A stretch of DNA of 64,000 bases from assembly GCA_949285935.1 (NCBI GenBank), contig CASEAH010000073.1, positions 1-64,000 on the forward strand, in the 5' to 3' direction. Position 1 is the stretch's first letter. Each line of letters starts with the position of its first letter. The translations under genes and the position numbers were made by a program. The DNA comes from an uncultured Oscillospiraceae bacterium. GTDB taxonomy: Bacteria > Bacillota > Clostridia > Oscillospirales > Ruminococcaceae. This document shows, one piece after another, positions 9,178 through 17,590 of the stretch. Below the pieces are notes generated by a model, which searched no databases, was not told where the DNA came from, and saw only the letters and a program-made list of their open reading frames with translations.

Positions 9178-9223
9178 AAACAGCCCTCAAAGGAAGCGGT
9201 TCGGCTTCTTTTGAGGGCTGTTT
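9178..9223. terminator. Bidirectional intrinsic terminator
   Basis: A long stem AAACAGCCCTCAAA / TTTGAGGGCTGTTT with an inner GAAGC/GCTTC extension and A/T tracts on both sides. It lies between the repeat copy and the leftward NifX operon. A second hairpin, GAGGCT/AGCCTC, follows at 9243-9264. Confidence 0.8.
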
Positions 9224-9278
9224 CTTGTGCATTCTTTTTCGGTGAGGCTATTTTGCAGCAGCCTCTTTGACGGCAGTC

Positions 9279-9638
9279 TCAGTGTCCGCCGCACTCTCCC
9301 GCATGCTGATGCTCGTGGCAGATGGAACCGGTGGAGTGGAGTTCCCCTTTCAGATACTGCTCTACCGCAGCTTTGGCGTCACCCTGAACGCCCACGATCA
9401 CCTCGATCTTCCGCTCATTGAAAATCTCCACGGCGCCGCCGCCCATACCGCCGGCAATAATCACTTCCACGCCCATGTCTCCCAAAAAATTGGGAAGGAA
9501 GCCGGGACGGTGGCCCGGATTGGGAATGCTGTTCTCTCCGGTAATGTGTCCGTCCTGCGCCTCAAAAATATTGAAATTCTCACAATGGCCAAAATGTCCG
9601 GCCACTTCTCTGCCCATGCTGGCAACTGCGATTTTCAT
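9279..9638 (-). CDS. NifX/NifB-C-like iron-molybdenum-cofactor-binding domain protein with His/Cys tail
   Basis: A 119-residue single-domain protein of the dinitrogenase iron-molybdenum cofactor family (MKIAVAS start, GHFGHCENF, GMGGGAVEIF). Family members bind Fe-S or Mo-Fe-S precursors. No nitrogenase genes are present, so the role is in some other metal-cluster process. The last 13 residues, CHEHQHAGECGGH, form an added metal-binding tail. It follows the ATPase gene by 62 bp with its own site AAAAGGAG, and is the last gene of the DUF134-led operon. Confidence 0.85.
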   Translation of the reverse strand: MKIAVASMGREVAGHFGHCENFNIFEAQDGHITGENSIPNPGHRPGFLPNFLGDMGVEVIIAGGMGGGAVEIFNERKIEVIVGVQGDAKAAVEQYLKGELHSTGSICHEHQHAGECGGH

Positions 9639-9700
9639 ACTACAATTCTCCTTTTATAAGATTTATTTATATTAGAACAGGATATTCCCGTCAGGGGGCC

Positions 9701-10567
9701 TTATCCCTTTTCCAGCAATTCCATGGTGCGGCAATACACCTGATACAAAGCTTCTCTGGCGGGGCACTCCACGTCTGCCACGCTTTTACCCGCGTTGACC
9801 GCCTGGGGTACCGCCGGGTCATAGGGGACCCGCCCCATAAAAGGGATCTTCCGCTCCCGGCAGAAATCTTCAATGGCAAGGGTCCGGTCCAGGTGCACAT
9901 CGTACCGGTTGACGCAAACCGCCATGGGGACATTCAGGGTTTCCGCCGTTTGCAGCAGGCGCTCCAGGTCGCTGAGGCCGGAAAGGGAGGGCTCCGCCAC
10001 CACCAGTACCAGATCCACTCCGGCAGTGGATGCAATGACTGGGCACCCAATGCCCGGGGAACCATCCAGAATCGCCAACTCTTCCTGGGGAGCCGCGTCG
10101 GTCAGCGCCCGCTTGACCCGGGTCACCAGCTTGCCTGAATTTCCCCGTCCCATCTTGAGGCGGGCGGTAGAAAAGACCCGTTCTCTCCGGATCAGGGTCA
10201 GCTGTCCCGCCACGTCCTCTGCCAGTTCCGCTGCACCTGTGGGACAAACATAGGCGCAGACGCCGCAGCCCTCGCAGGCATATTCGTCCACCGTGCAGCA
10301 GTTTCCTTCCCTGTGGATGGCTCCAAACCGGCAGGCTGCCAGGCAGGCCCCACATCCGGTGCAGCTCTGGGACTGAATGCGGGCCTTGGGCGATCCCAGA
10401 TACGGAGAGTCCTGTCGCTCTCCCGCCGCTTCCGCCACCAGATGAAGATTGGGGGCGTCCACATCGCAGTCGGCAAAGGCACGGGCCCCGGAAAAGCGGA
10501 TAAACGCGGCGGAGGTGGTGGTCTTTCCCGTTCCCCCTTTGCCGCTGAGGATCAGAAGTTTTTTCAT
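9701..10567 (-). CDS. MinD/Mrp-like ATPase with inserted ferredoxin domain (first of pair)
   Basis: 288 residues. A deviant Walker A, GKGGTGKTTTSAAF, at residues 8-21 marks the MinD/Mrp/CooC class. Two 4Fe-4S motifs are inserted (CTGCGACLAAC and CEGCGVCAYVC, about residues 70-110), followed by the switch motif DGSPGIGCPV. The fused type is known from anaerobic bacteria and archaea beside NifX-like and DUF134 genes; metal-cluster handling is the accepted guess, not shown. Its ATG overlaps the previous stop as ATGA, so it is translationally coupled to its partner. Confidence 0.88.
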   Translation of the reverse strand: MKKLLILSGKGGTGKTTTSAAFIRFSGARAFADCDVDAPNLHLVAEAAGERQDSPYLGSPKARIQSQSCTGCGACLAACRFGAIHREGNCCTVDEYACEGCGVCAYVCPTGAAELAEDVAGQLTLIRRERVFSTARLKMGRGNSGKLVTRVKRALTDAAPQEELAILDGSPGIGCPVIASTAGVDLVLVVAEPSLSGLSDLERLLQTAETLNVPMAVCVNRYDVHLDRTLAIEDFCRERKIPFMGRVPYDPAVPQAVNAGKSVADVECPAREALYQVYCRTMELLEKG

Positions 10568-11403
10568 TTCCGCTCCTCCTTGCTCAGCTTTCCCAACAGG
10601 TCCTCAAAAATCTCCCGGACTGCGGGGTCTTCTTCCACTGCCAGCCTCCCCTCTGCCGTCAGCGACGCCAAGTGGGGTTGATAGGGGATCCGGGCCAAAA
10701 TAGAAAGCTTCTCCCGGATACAGTACTCCTCCAGCGGCTGATAAGGGACTCCCGCCTTATTGATGACCACACCGCAGGGCTTGCCCAAAAGCTGAACCAG
10801 CTGGTGTACCATGCGGAAGTTATCAAACCCAAAGGCAGTGGGTTCCGCCGACAACAGGCAGTAGTCCGCTTGGGAGACGCTTTCCATCACCGAGCAGCTG
10901 CTGCCCGGGGGACAGTCGATGATCACCGGGCAGTCATCCTGCCTGCAGGCGGCCAACGCTGCACGGATCACCCCAACGGCAGAAGCTTCCCCGGTATTGA
11001 GGATCCCGGTGACTACCCGGACGCCGCCCTTTCTTCCTTCCTCCACCACTCCGATGGGCCGTTCCTTCCAGGAAACCGCTTGCCGTGGGCAAACCAATCC
11101 GCATCCGCCGCAGGCATGGCAGACGTCGGGGAAAACCCGGGGGGTTTCCTTCAGAAACACCAAAGCATGAAAGCGGCAAAAATCCACACACTTGCGGCAG
11201 CCGTCACACAGCTCAGGGGCAAATTCCGGCAGCGGGGTGGTGACCACAGAGGAGCGCACCGCCTCCGGCTTGAGAAAAATCCGGCCGTTGGGCTCCTCCA
11301 CATCGCAGTCGATATACACCGATCTTCCCGCCGCTGCCGCGAGATTGACGGAAAGAAATGTCTTTCCCGTTCCTCCCTTGCCGCTGAGGACCGCCGTCCT
11401 CAC
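10564..11403 (-). CDS. MinD/Mrp-like ATPase with inserted ferredoxin domain (second of pair)
   Basis: 279 residues, a paralogue of the adjacent ATPase. Walker A reads GKGGTGKTFLSVNLA; the inserted ferredoxin has CDGCRKCVDFC and CHACGGCGLVC; the later motif is DCPPGSSCSV. The two paralogues probably act as a pair. The start is a GTG that overlaps the previous stop codon (GTGA). The 4-nt overlaps at both ends show a tightly coupled operon. Confidence 0.88.
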   Translation of the reverse strand: MRTAVLSGKGGTGKTFLSVNLAAAAGRSVYIDCDVEEPNGRIFLKPEAVRSSVVTTPLPEFAPELCDGCRKCVDFCRFHALVFLKETPRVFPDVCHACGGCGLVCPRQAVSWKERPIGVVEEGRKGGVRVVTGILNTGEASAVGVIRAALAACRQDDCPVIIDCPPGSSCSVMESVSQADYCLLSAEPTAFGFDNFRMVHQLVQLLGKPCGVVINKAGVPYQPLEEYCIREKLSILARIPYQPHLASLTAEGRLAVEEDPAVREIFEDLLGKLSKEERK

Positions 11404-11756
11404 AGGATACCGTGGAAGCCCGCGTGGAAGCTGGTAAGCAGCGGAAGCTTCCCCTCCTCCAGGGCGGCCAGATCGGACCGGGCCGCTCCGCCCTGAGAAT
11501 GATAAATGGCGATTTCCGCCGCCTGGAGCACCTGGGCGGCATTTTCGCCGCAGCGGACGGTAATCAGCGCCTGGGCTCCCTGGTCCACCACAAACTGGGC
11601 TGCCTTGAGTCCCGCACCACCCTCCACATCAGCGGCGGGATTGGGCAGGATCTCTTCCGTATTCTTTTGGGTATCCCGAAACAGCATGTAGGGAGCCCTG
11701 CCAAAGGAAACGCACACCTCTGTGCGGTTCTCATCCAAAGGGACGGCTATTTTCAT
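11400..11756 (-). CDS. NifX-like iron-molybdenum-cofactor-binding domain protein
   Basis: 118 residues with the same fold as the protein encoded at 9279-9638 (MKIAVPLDE start, FGRAPYMLF, GAQALITVRCGENAAQVL), but without the His/Cys tail. It lies between the DUF134 regulator and the ATPase pair and overlaps both by 4 nt. It may be the cluster carrier or scaffold that the ATPases load or unload; this is inference from context. Confidence 0.85.
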   Translation of the reverse strand: MKIAVPLDENRTEVCVSFGRAPYMLFRDTQKNTEEILPNPAADVEGGAGLKAAQFVVDQGAQALITVRCGENAAQVLQAAEIAIYHSQGGAARSDLAALEEGKLPLLTSFHAGFHGIL

Positions 11757-12118
11757 ATTTCTTCCTCCTTATCCTGACCGCACCGGTGCCTGCGGCACCC
11801 TCCGCAGCCGCAATGGCCCTCGCTGCCGTCACACAGGCGGTAGTCCCCACCCTGAATCCGCAGAGGAAGGCCCTCCACCAGAGCGGCGGCCAGTTTTTTC
11901 CGGGCACTGTTGTAAATCTGCTGTGCCGTTGTCCGGGCCACATTCATATAAGTACTGCACTCCTCCTGGGAGAAGCCCTGATGGTCAATGAGGCGAATGG
12001 TCTCATACTCATCCACTGTCATCACTACCGCGGAGGCATCCGCTTTTCTGCCCTCCGGCAGGAAAACGCTGGTTTTGGGCAGGCAGCACACCTTTCGGCA
12101 TTTTCTGGGACGGGGCAT
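11753..12118 (-). CDS. DUF134-family DNA-binding regulator
   Basis: 121 residues, beginning MPRPRKCRKVC as in DUF134 proteins. A sigma-70-region-4-like helix-turn-helix covers about residues 35-85 (DEYETIRLIDHQGFSQEE, then VARTTAQQIYNSARKKLA). The C-terminal third is Cys/His-rich (CDGSEGHCGCGGCRRHRCG), a likely metal or Fe-S sensor site. As first gene of the operon, with two GGCATATGCC-like palindromes at its promoter, it probably controls its own transcription. Confidence 0.88.
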   Translation of the reverse strand: MPRPRKCRKVCCLPKTSVFLPEGRKADASAVVMTVDEYETIRLIDHQGFSQEECSTYMNVARTTAQQIYNSARKKLAAALVEGLPLRIQGGDYRLCDGSEGHCGCGGCRRHRCGQDKEEEI

Positions 12119-12145
12119 CCCGGCACCCCTTTTCAGGTTGAATTT

Positions 12146-12198
12146 ATGGCATATGCCATTTATAATCTGAGTATACTCCGGTTTTTGGCATATGTCAA
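12146..12198 (-). promoter_or_regulatory. Promoter with paired palindromic operators of the DUF134 operon
   Basis: Minus-strand TTGACA (12193-12198), 17-nt spacer, TATACT (12170-12175). A near-palindrome TTGGCATATGTCAA (12185-12198) covers the -35 box, and a perfect one, ATGGCATATGCCAT (12146-12159), lies just past the start site. Both share a GGCATATGYC core. The layout is that of autoregulation by repression. Confidence 0.8.
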
Positions 12199-12620
12199 TT
12201 ATGTTTTTTTCTGTTTGTTTCTTTCTTCCCCTTGTAAAATGCCTCCTTTCCTATTTCCCAACACCTGTACAAACATTGGAAAAATATCGGAGGGAGGCAT
12301 TTTGCAGGCTTTTCGCCGCTCTTTTGCCACAGAAAATATTCTTTCTCCCCCGGGACTGCAAAAGAGAACCTTTCTCTTTTGGGGTGATGCCGCATCATTT
12401 CGGGGTAATGGCAGGAAATTTAGGGTGGAAGAAAACAGAAGGGACACCGGCCCGGACGGATGGGCAGGGACCCTTCCAATATTTTTTCTCCTGAAACCGG
12501 CACTGTTGACCGTTCCGGCCTGGCATGGGAGGTTTTCTCTTTGTACAGCAGGGCGGTTATCCTCTATAGAGTAATTTTTCTCTGCAAAGCCGGGACTGAG
12601 AAAAATTTTTTCTTCTCCTC
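12199..12620. other. Intergenic region with hairpins, no gene recognised
   Basis: Contains a long-range inverted repeat AAAATGCCTCC / GGAGGCATTTT (arms near 12236 and 12294) and a small hairpin CAAAAGAGA / TCTCTTTTG near 12358-12381. Nothing coding is supported. Confidence 0.4.
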
Positions 12621-12649
12621 TTGTGCCGCAAAGCTGGTTCAGGTACAAT
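12621..12649 (+). promoter_or_regulatory. Possible promoter of the rightward permease gene
   Basis: TTGTGC (12621-12626), 17-nt spacer, TACAAT (12644-12649). The -35 box is weak and the -10 box good. Confidence 0.4.
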
Positions 12650-12732
12650 AATCGGGAAAACAGCTGCTGCTGCCCTCCTTTTCCGCAGGATGGCAACCAG
12701 AGCTGTCATTTTGCGGAATGTGGTGACTGACA

Positions 12733-13848
12733 ATGCTTTTGAAACATGTGCTGGGATTTCTGAAGAAGGAGCCTGTCCTTTGCATTTCGGCAGCGGCGGC
12801 TCTTTTATCCATGGCTCTGGTGCCTCCCGGCCCGGCATATTGGGGGTATATCGACCTGCGGGTGCTTTGCCTGCTTTTCTGCCTCATGGCAGTGGTGTTG
12901 GGGCTCCAGGAATGTGGACTTTTTGATGTGCTGGCGCAGCGGCTGCTGGCGGGACGGCATCAGGTACGGCTGCTGGTACTGGTACTTGTATTGCTTCCCT
13001 TTTTTACCTCCATGCTCATTACCAACGATGTTTCTCTCATCACCTTTGTCCCCTTTGCCATGCTGGCCCTTACGCTGATCCAGCGGCAGGAGCTGCTGAT
13101 CCGGGTGGTGGTGTTCCAAACAGTAGCAGCCAACCTGGGGAGCATGGCTACTCCGGTAGGCAATCCCCAAAATCTTTTTCTGTACGCCAGCTATGGGTTG
13201 GGGGCAGGCGAATTTTTCGGGGCAGTGCTGCCTCTTGCCGCAGCCAGCCTGGTGGGACTGACGATTGCCGCGCTCTGCACCCCGGGAGAAAGTATTCAGG
13301 TTACTTTTGAACGGGAGGCGCGGCTGAAAGACCGCCGGGAATTAGCTCTGTTTGGCGGGCTGTTTGTTCTCTGCCTGCTTTCGGTGTTCCGGGTCCTGCC
13401 CTATGGCATCCTGACCGGGGTGGTACTGCTCTGCATGCTCTGCTTCGCGCCTCGCCTGCTGCCCCGGGTGGATTACGGTCTTTTGGCCACTTTCGTCTGC
13501 TTCTTTATCTTTGCGGGAAATATGGGGGCCCTGGAACCGGTGCGGCAGCTGCTCAGCGGTCTGTTGGCCCAAAGTACGCTGTTTTCCTCGGCCCTGGCCA
13601 GCCAGGTAATCAGCAACGTCCCTGCCGCTGTACTGCTGGCCGGCTTTACCGATGATTGGCGCGGTTTGCTCATGGGGGTCAATATTGGCGGCTTGGGAAC
13701 GCCCATCGCCTCTCTGGCCAGCCTTATCTCCCTGAAATTTTACCTCCGGGCTCCCCAGGCCCGACCCCTTGCCTATCTGGCCGCCTTTACCGTGGCAAAT
13801 CTGGTTGGGTTGGCACTGCTGCTTCCTCTGGGACTGTTTTTGCTGTAA
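12733..13848 (+). CDS. ArsB/NhaD/SLC13-type (ion transporter superfamily) permease
   Basis: 371 residues with about ten membrane segments. The motifs fit the ion transporter superfamily: TNDVSLITFVPFA after helix 3, a family-typical N-D pair, then MATPVGNPQNLFLY and a second half with SNVPAAVLLAGFT and GGLGTPIASLAS. The two N-P or S-N hairpin regions are substrate and sodium sites in relatives carrying anions such as arsenite, citrate or sulfate. The substrate cannot be named. The ribosome site is weak. The alpha/beta hydrolase gene starts 35 bp later and is probably cotranscribed. Confidence 0.8.
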   Translation: MLLKHVLGFLKKEPVLCISAAAALLSMALVPPGPAYWGYIDLRVLCLLFCLMAVVLGLQECGLFDVLAQRLLAGRHQVRLLVLVLVLLPFFTSMLITNDVSLITFVPFAMLALTLIQRQELLIRVVVFQTVAANLGSMATPVGNPQNLFLYASYGLGAGEFFGAVLPLAAASLVGLTIAALCTPGESIQVTFEREARLKDRRELALFGGLFVLCLLSVFRVLPYGILTGVVLLCMLCFAPRLLPRVDYGLLATFVCFFIFAGNMGALEPVRQLLSGLLAQSTLFSSALASQVISNVPAAVLLAGFTDDWRGLLMGVNIGGLGTPIASLASLISLKFYLRAPQARPLAYLAAFTVANLVGLALLLPLGLFLL

Positions 13849-13883
13849 AGGGCGCCTGCGCCCACACGGAAAGGAGCGATCTT

Positions 13884-14645
13884 ATGGACGGTATGATCCG
13901 GGAAGAACTGCCCGGAAGAGACGGCTGCCCCACCCCCTGTCTCCACAACCTTACAGGGAAGGAAGAGCTTGTCTGCATCGTAAGCCACGGCCTGGGCAGC
14001 AGCAAAAGCAGCCCCACCACTCTGAAGCTTGCCCGGGTTCTGGCGTCTTTGGGGGCCGGTGTGCTGGCTTATGACTTTCCCGGTCACGGGGACAGTGCTT
14101 CGGATGGAACGCTGTTGTCGGTTGACCGGTGTCTCAGCGACCTGGCTGCGGCAGAGCAGCGGGCCCACCGCCTGGCTCCCCGCGCCCGCATCGGTTATTT
14201 TGCCTCCAGCTTCGGCGCATACATCAATCTGCTTTATCTGGAGAAATGTCCGCATCTGGGGAACCGGGCCTTTCTGCGGAGCGCAGCGGTAGAGCTGCCT
14301 GCCTTGCTGAAGCACGAAATTTCCCTCCGGCAGGAACAATGGATCCGGGAGGGAGCCATTCTCCTGGATCTGCCGGGATATACCCGTCCTTTGCGGCTGA
14401 CTTCCGCCTTTTTGGCTGAACTGGACAGTTACGACCTGTTTCAGACATGCCGCCCCCATATGGCAAGGGTGGCCCTGGCCCACGGAGGCAAAGACGATGT
14501 GGCTTCTCCAAAAGCTGCCAGACGTCTGGCCGTCCTGATGGGAGCGGCCTTCACTCTTTTCCCGGAAGGGGATCACAGCCTTAACGGCCCCGGCATCGGG
14601 GAAGAGGTCCTCCGCCTGGCTGGAAACCTTTTGGGCGCTCCCTGA
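13884..14645 (+). CDS. Alpha/beta-hydrolase family protein
   Basis: 253 residues. The fold is indicated by SHGLGSSKSSP (oxyanion loop region), YDFPGHGDS, a nucleophile-elbow segment GYFASSFGAYI, and a late HGGKDDVASP followed by GDHSL, which holds the catalytic His. The elbow reads A-S-S-F-G rather than the common G-x-S-x-G, so the Ser is one small residue off consensus. Substrate unknown; esterase or peptidase activity is possible. AAGGAG is 8 nt before the ATG; in-frame starts upstream lie within the permease gene and are not used. Confidence 0.75.
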   Translation: MDGMIREELPGRDGCPTPCLHNLTGKEELVCIVSHGLGSSKSSPTTLKLARVLASLGAGVLAYDFPGHGDSASDGTLLSVDRCLSDLAAAEQRAHRLAPRARIGYFASSFGAYINLLYLEKCPHLGNRAFLRSAAVELPALLKHEISLRQEQWIREGAILLDLPGYTRPLRLTSAFLAELDSYDLFQTCRPHMARVALAHGGKDDVASPKAARRLAVLMGAAFTLFPEGDHSLNGPGIGEEVLRLAGNLLGAP

Positions 14646-14653
14646 AATTTTAT

Positions 14654-14715
14654 TGTGATGGTTTTGGGATTGTTCTGTTTTTCATCACACAAGCATCACA
14701 AAGCCATGCTACAAT
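14654..14715 (+). promoter_or_regulatory. Promoter with direct repeats before the two-component system
   Basis: Two direct repeats CATCACA (14683-14689 and 14694-14700) are spaced 11 bp, one helical turn, as in OmpR/PhoB-type sites. An inverted copy TGTGATG lies at 14654-14660. TACAAT (14710-14715) follows with no good -35 box, as expected for an activator-dependent promoter. Autoregulation by the adjacent response regulator is inferred. Confidence 0.5.
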
Positions 14716-14850
14716 CAGTCATGATTGAGAGCATTTTTCCGGTCCCTGTCCTTTGCGTCGCCTGACGCCCTGAGGCGGATCGGAGGCATGCTGGCTTACT
14801 CTCCCTGCGGTTTTGGGAGAGAACATCCGGAAGAAAGGGCGGCGAAGGGC

Positions 14851-15522
14851 ATGTACAACATCCTGGTTGTGGATGATGAGCAGATGATCCGGGAAATGAT
14901 CAAGAAATATGCGGTTTTTGAGGGCCATAAGGTCACCGAGGCCGCCGACGGCATGGAAGCTGTGGAAATCTGCTCCCACACGACCTTTGATATTATCGTT
15001 ATGGACATTATGATGCCGGAATTGGACGGGTTTTCCGCCTGTCGGGAGATCCGCAAAACCTGCTCCACCCCCATCATCCTGCTGTCGGCCCGGGGCGAAG
15101 AGTACGACAAGATCCACGGCTTTGAACTGGGAGTGGATGATTATGTGGTCAAACCCTTCTCTCCCAAGGAACTGATGCTCCGGATAAACGCCATTATCAA
15201 GCGTTCCAATCCGGATGCTGCCGGGCAGCGGGAAATTTTCACTTTGGACGGACTCCGGGTAGACTTTACCGGGCGGGTGGTGACCATTGACGGCCAACGG
15301 GCCGAGATGTCCCCCAAAGAGTACGACCTGTTCTTTTACATGGTGCGCAACCGCGGTATCGCTCTGACACGGGAGCGGCTGATCAACGATGTGTGGGGCT
15401 ATGATTTTTATGGAGACGACCGGACCCTGGACACGCATATCAAGCTCCTGCGCAAAACCCTGGGGCCATACAGCTCCTGCATTGTGACCCTGCGCGGGGT
15501 GGGGTACCGTTTTGAAGCATAG
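14851..15522 (+). CDS. OmpR-family response regulator
   Basis: 223 residues. Receiver domain 1-120 with the acidic pair in VVDDE, phosphoacceptor D52 in VMDIMMPELDG and Lys in VVKPFSP; C-terminal winged helix about 130-223 (SPKEYDLFFYMVRN, DDRTLDTHIKLLRKTL, TLRGVGYRFE). The ATG at 14851 matches the domain start; longer in-frame readings lack family similarity. It overlaps the histidine-kinase gene by 11 nt, so the two are coupled. The stimulus is unknown. Confidence 0.93.
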   Translation: MYNILVVDDEQMIREMIKKYAVFEGHKVTEAADGMEAVEICSHTTFDIIVMDIMMPELDGFSACREIRKTCSTPIILLSARGEEYDKIHGFELGVDDYVVKPFSPKELMLRINAIIKRSNPDAAGQREIFTLDGLRVDFTGRVVTIDGQRAEMSPKEYDLFFYMVRNRGIALTRERLINDVWGYDFYGDDRTLDTHIKLLRKTLGPYSSCIVTLRGVGYRFEA

Positions 15523-17044
15523 CCTGAAAAACCGTCTGGACCGAATCAGCATCAAATGGCGGCTTTTTGCCTATCTGGCCGTCTTTGTCGCGTTTTTGCT
15601 GGTACTTTTATGGGTTTTCCAGACAGTGCTTCTGAGGGAGTTCTACAAGGTAATCAAGGCCGCCGATGTGCGGAGCCTTACCGGCGATCTGGTCAAAAGC
15701 ATTGATGACCCCCAGCTCCAGGAGCGGCTGGATGCTATTTCTCCCCACGACGGCGTCTGCGTCCGGATAGTGAACGAAAAAGGAGAAACCATCTATTCCC
15801 GCAATACGGTTTTCCAATGCGTCATTCACAAAATGCCTCCCGAAGCTTTGGTTACTGTTTACCGGCAGGCGCAAAAGGCCGGAGGCAGTTTTTCCGTCGA
15901 TCTTGCGGAAAAAGCCAACGATTTTCATTGGGATGAGGGCCGCCCCCCTCAGTGGCTTTCTGACGGCCATCAGGAGCCCCGTCCCAAGCCCTTTACCAAC
16001 GCCATGGTTTCCATGATCTACGGGCAGATGGCCACCACCTCCGATGGGCAGCAGCTGCTGGTGCTGGTCAACTCCGTAATTTCCCCGGTGGATGCCACTG
16101 TGGAGACCCTGAGAGTCCAGCTGGTCTGCATCACCATAATCCTGCTGATCCTTTCGCTGCTGCTGGCTGCCTATCTGTCCCGCAAGATCTCCGCTCCCAT
16201 CATCAAGATCAATCAAAGCGCCAAGGAGCTTGCCGGAGGGAATTATGACGTTACCTTCCGGGGAGAGGGATACCTGGAGATCGCCGAACTGCGGGATACC
16301 CTCAACTACGCCGCCGGAGAGCTTTCCAAGGTGGAACGTCTCCGTCAGGAATTTATCGCCAATGTCTCTCACGATCTGCGCACCCCGCTGACCATGATTA
16401 CCGGCTATGCCGAAATGATGCGGGACATTCCCGGAGAAAACAGTACGCAAAATGTCCAGGTGATCATTGATGAAGCCAGCCGGCTTACCGGACTGGTCAA
16501 CGACATTCTGGAAATCTCCAAAATCCAGTCGGGCGCTCAGACCATCCGTCCCCAGCCCCTGAATCTCACCGCCGCCATTCTCCGGATCCTGGAGCGGTAC
16601 CGGCAGCTGGTGCGCCGGGATGGGTATGAAATCGAGTTTGTCTTTGACCGGCATATCCAGGTCAACGGCGATGAAGCCCGATTGGCTCAGGTGGTCTACA
16701 ACCTGATCAACAACGCCGTCACCTATACCGGTCCCGACCGGAAAGTGACCATTACCCAAACGGAAGAAGCAGGGCAGGTCACCATCCGGGTAACCGATAC
16801 CGGAGAGGGGATCTCTCCCGAAAATCTGCCTTACGTCTGGGATCGGTACTATAAGGTGGACAAGGCCCATAAGCGCGCCGCCATTGGTACCGGCCTGGGG
16901 CTTTCCATTGTCAAAGGAATTGTGGAGCTTCACGGAGGGACCTGTGGTGTGGACAGCGTCCCCGGTCATGGAAGCACTTTTTGGTTCCGTTTATCGGTGC
17001 TGAAAGAACTGCCTTCCGGTGAAGAAGTTTCAGAATCATCCTGA
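15512..17044 (+). CDS. Membrane sensor histidine kinase
   Basis: 510 residues. Transmembrane helices at about 20-40 and 202-222 flank an extracytoplasmic sensor of about 160 residues. Then come a HAMP domain (RKISAPIIKINQSAKELAGG), a HisKA domain with phospho-acceptor H287 in NVSHDLRTPL, and an ATPase domain with N-box (QVVYNLINNAV), DTGEGI and GTGLGLSIV. The start is TTG at 15512, within the end of the regulator gene. The partner is the overlapping response regulator; the sensor region gives no clue to the signal. Confidence 0.93.
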   Translation: MKHSLKNRLDRISIKWRLFAYLAVFVAFLLVLLWVFQTVLLREFYKVIKAADVRSLTGDLVKSIDDPQLQERLDAISPHDGVCVRIVNEKGETIYSRNTVFQCVIHKMPPEALVTVYRQAQKAGGSFSVDLAEKANDFHWDEGRPPQWLSDGHQEPRPKPFTNAMVSMIYGQMATTSDGQQLLVLVNSVISPVDATVETLRVQLVCITIILLILSLLLAAYLSRKISAPIIKINQSAKELAGGNYDVTFRGEGYLEIAELRDTLNYAAGELSKVERLRQEFIANVSHDLRTPLTMITGYAEMMRDIPGENSTQNVQVIIDEASRLTGLVNDILEISKIQSGAQTIRPQPLNLTAAILRILERYRQLVRRDGYEIEFVFDRHIQVNGDEARLAQVVYNLINNAVTYTGPDRKVTITQTEEAGQVTIRVTDTGEGISPENLPYVWDRYYKVDKAHKRAAIGTGLGLSIVKGIVELHGGTCGVDSVPGHGSTFWFRLSVLKELPSGEEVSESS

Positions 17045-17500
17045 TTTTCTCTTTCCTTCTTCCCGATATCCCCCGTCCTGCAGGAACGCAGCCACCAACC
17101 TTTCTTTGTGCCCTCATGGGGGATATGTTCCCGCTGCTTTCCTCCGCAGCAGCAAAGACTTGCCGCAGAATGGTGCCCGGCGGCCCATACCGGAGACCGT
17201 GAAAAAAGCCTAAGATCAGCAGCGTTTTTATGATATTTGTGGGAGTTTTCAGCACTGCCAGATCATTGCTGATATCCCGCCGCCGATTCACCCGGTTCGG
17301 CCGGGGATTTGCATAAACCCTATCCTGTCAAGCATCGCGATCGGATCTGCCGCTTGCTTCCCCATCGGAACGAACTGTCCCATATTTCAACAAAAATTTT
17401 TATCTGCAAAACGGCCATTCACTTCTTGCTTTTCTCTTTCCCCGGCACTCTGCTTCCCGCTTTGCAGGGAGATGTTTTGGGCTAAAGTCCACAAGTACTA
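17045..17500. other. Intergenic region, possible degenerate repeat
   Basis: No gene is supported. Positions 17285-17345 (CCGGGGATTTGC...AAACCCT...GATC...CTTGC) loosely resemble the start of the dispersed repeat, too weakly to annotate. Confidence 0.3.
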
Positions 17501-17547
17501 AAAGTGCCCCTGCCTGATTCGCACAAAGAACCAGGCAGGGGCGCTTT
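17501..17547. terminator. Bidirectional intrinsic terminator between convergent genes
   Basis: A 16-bp stem (17501-17516 with 17532-17547; one G-T pair) flanked by A and T tracts, between the histidine kinase and the leftward amidase gene. Confidence 0.85.
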
Positions 17548-17590
17548 TCCATTTCTGTTTTTTCGGGATACCGGGCAGTACCGGGCTTCT

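Noticed and set aside
17285..17345. A seventh repeat copy
   Set aside because: Similarity is limited to short G+C-rich words without the ordered blocks seen elsewhere.
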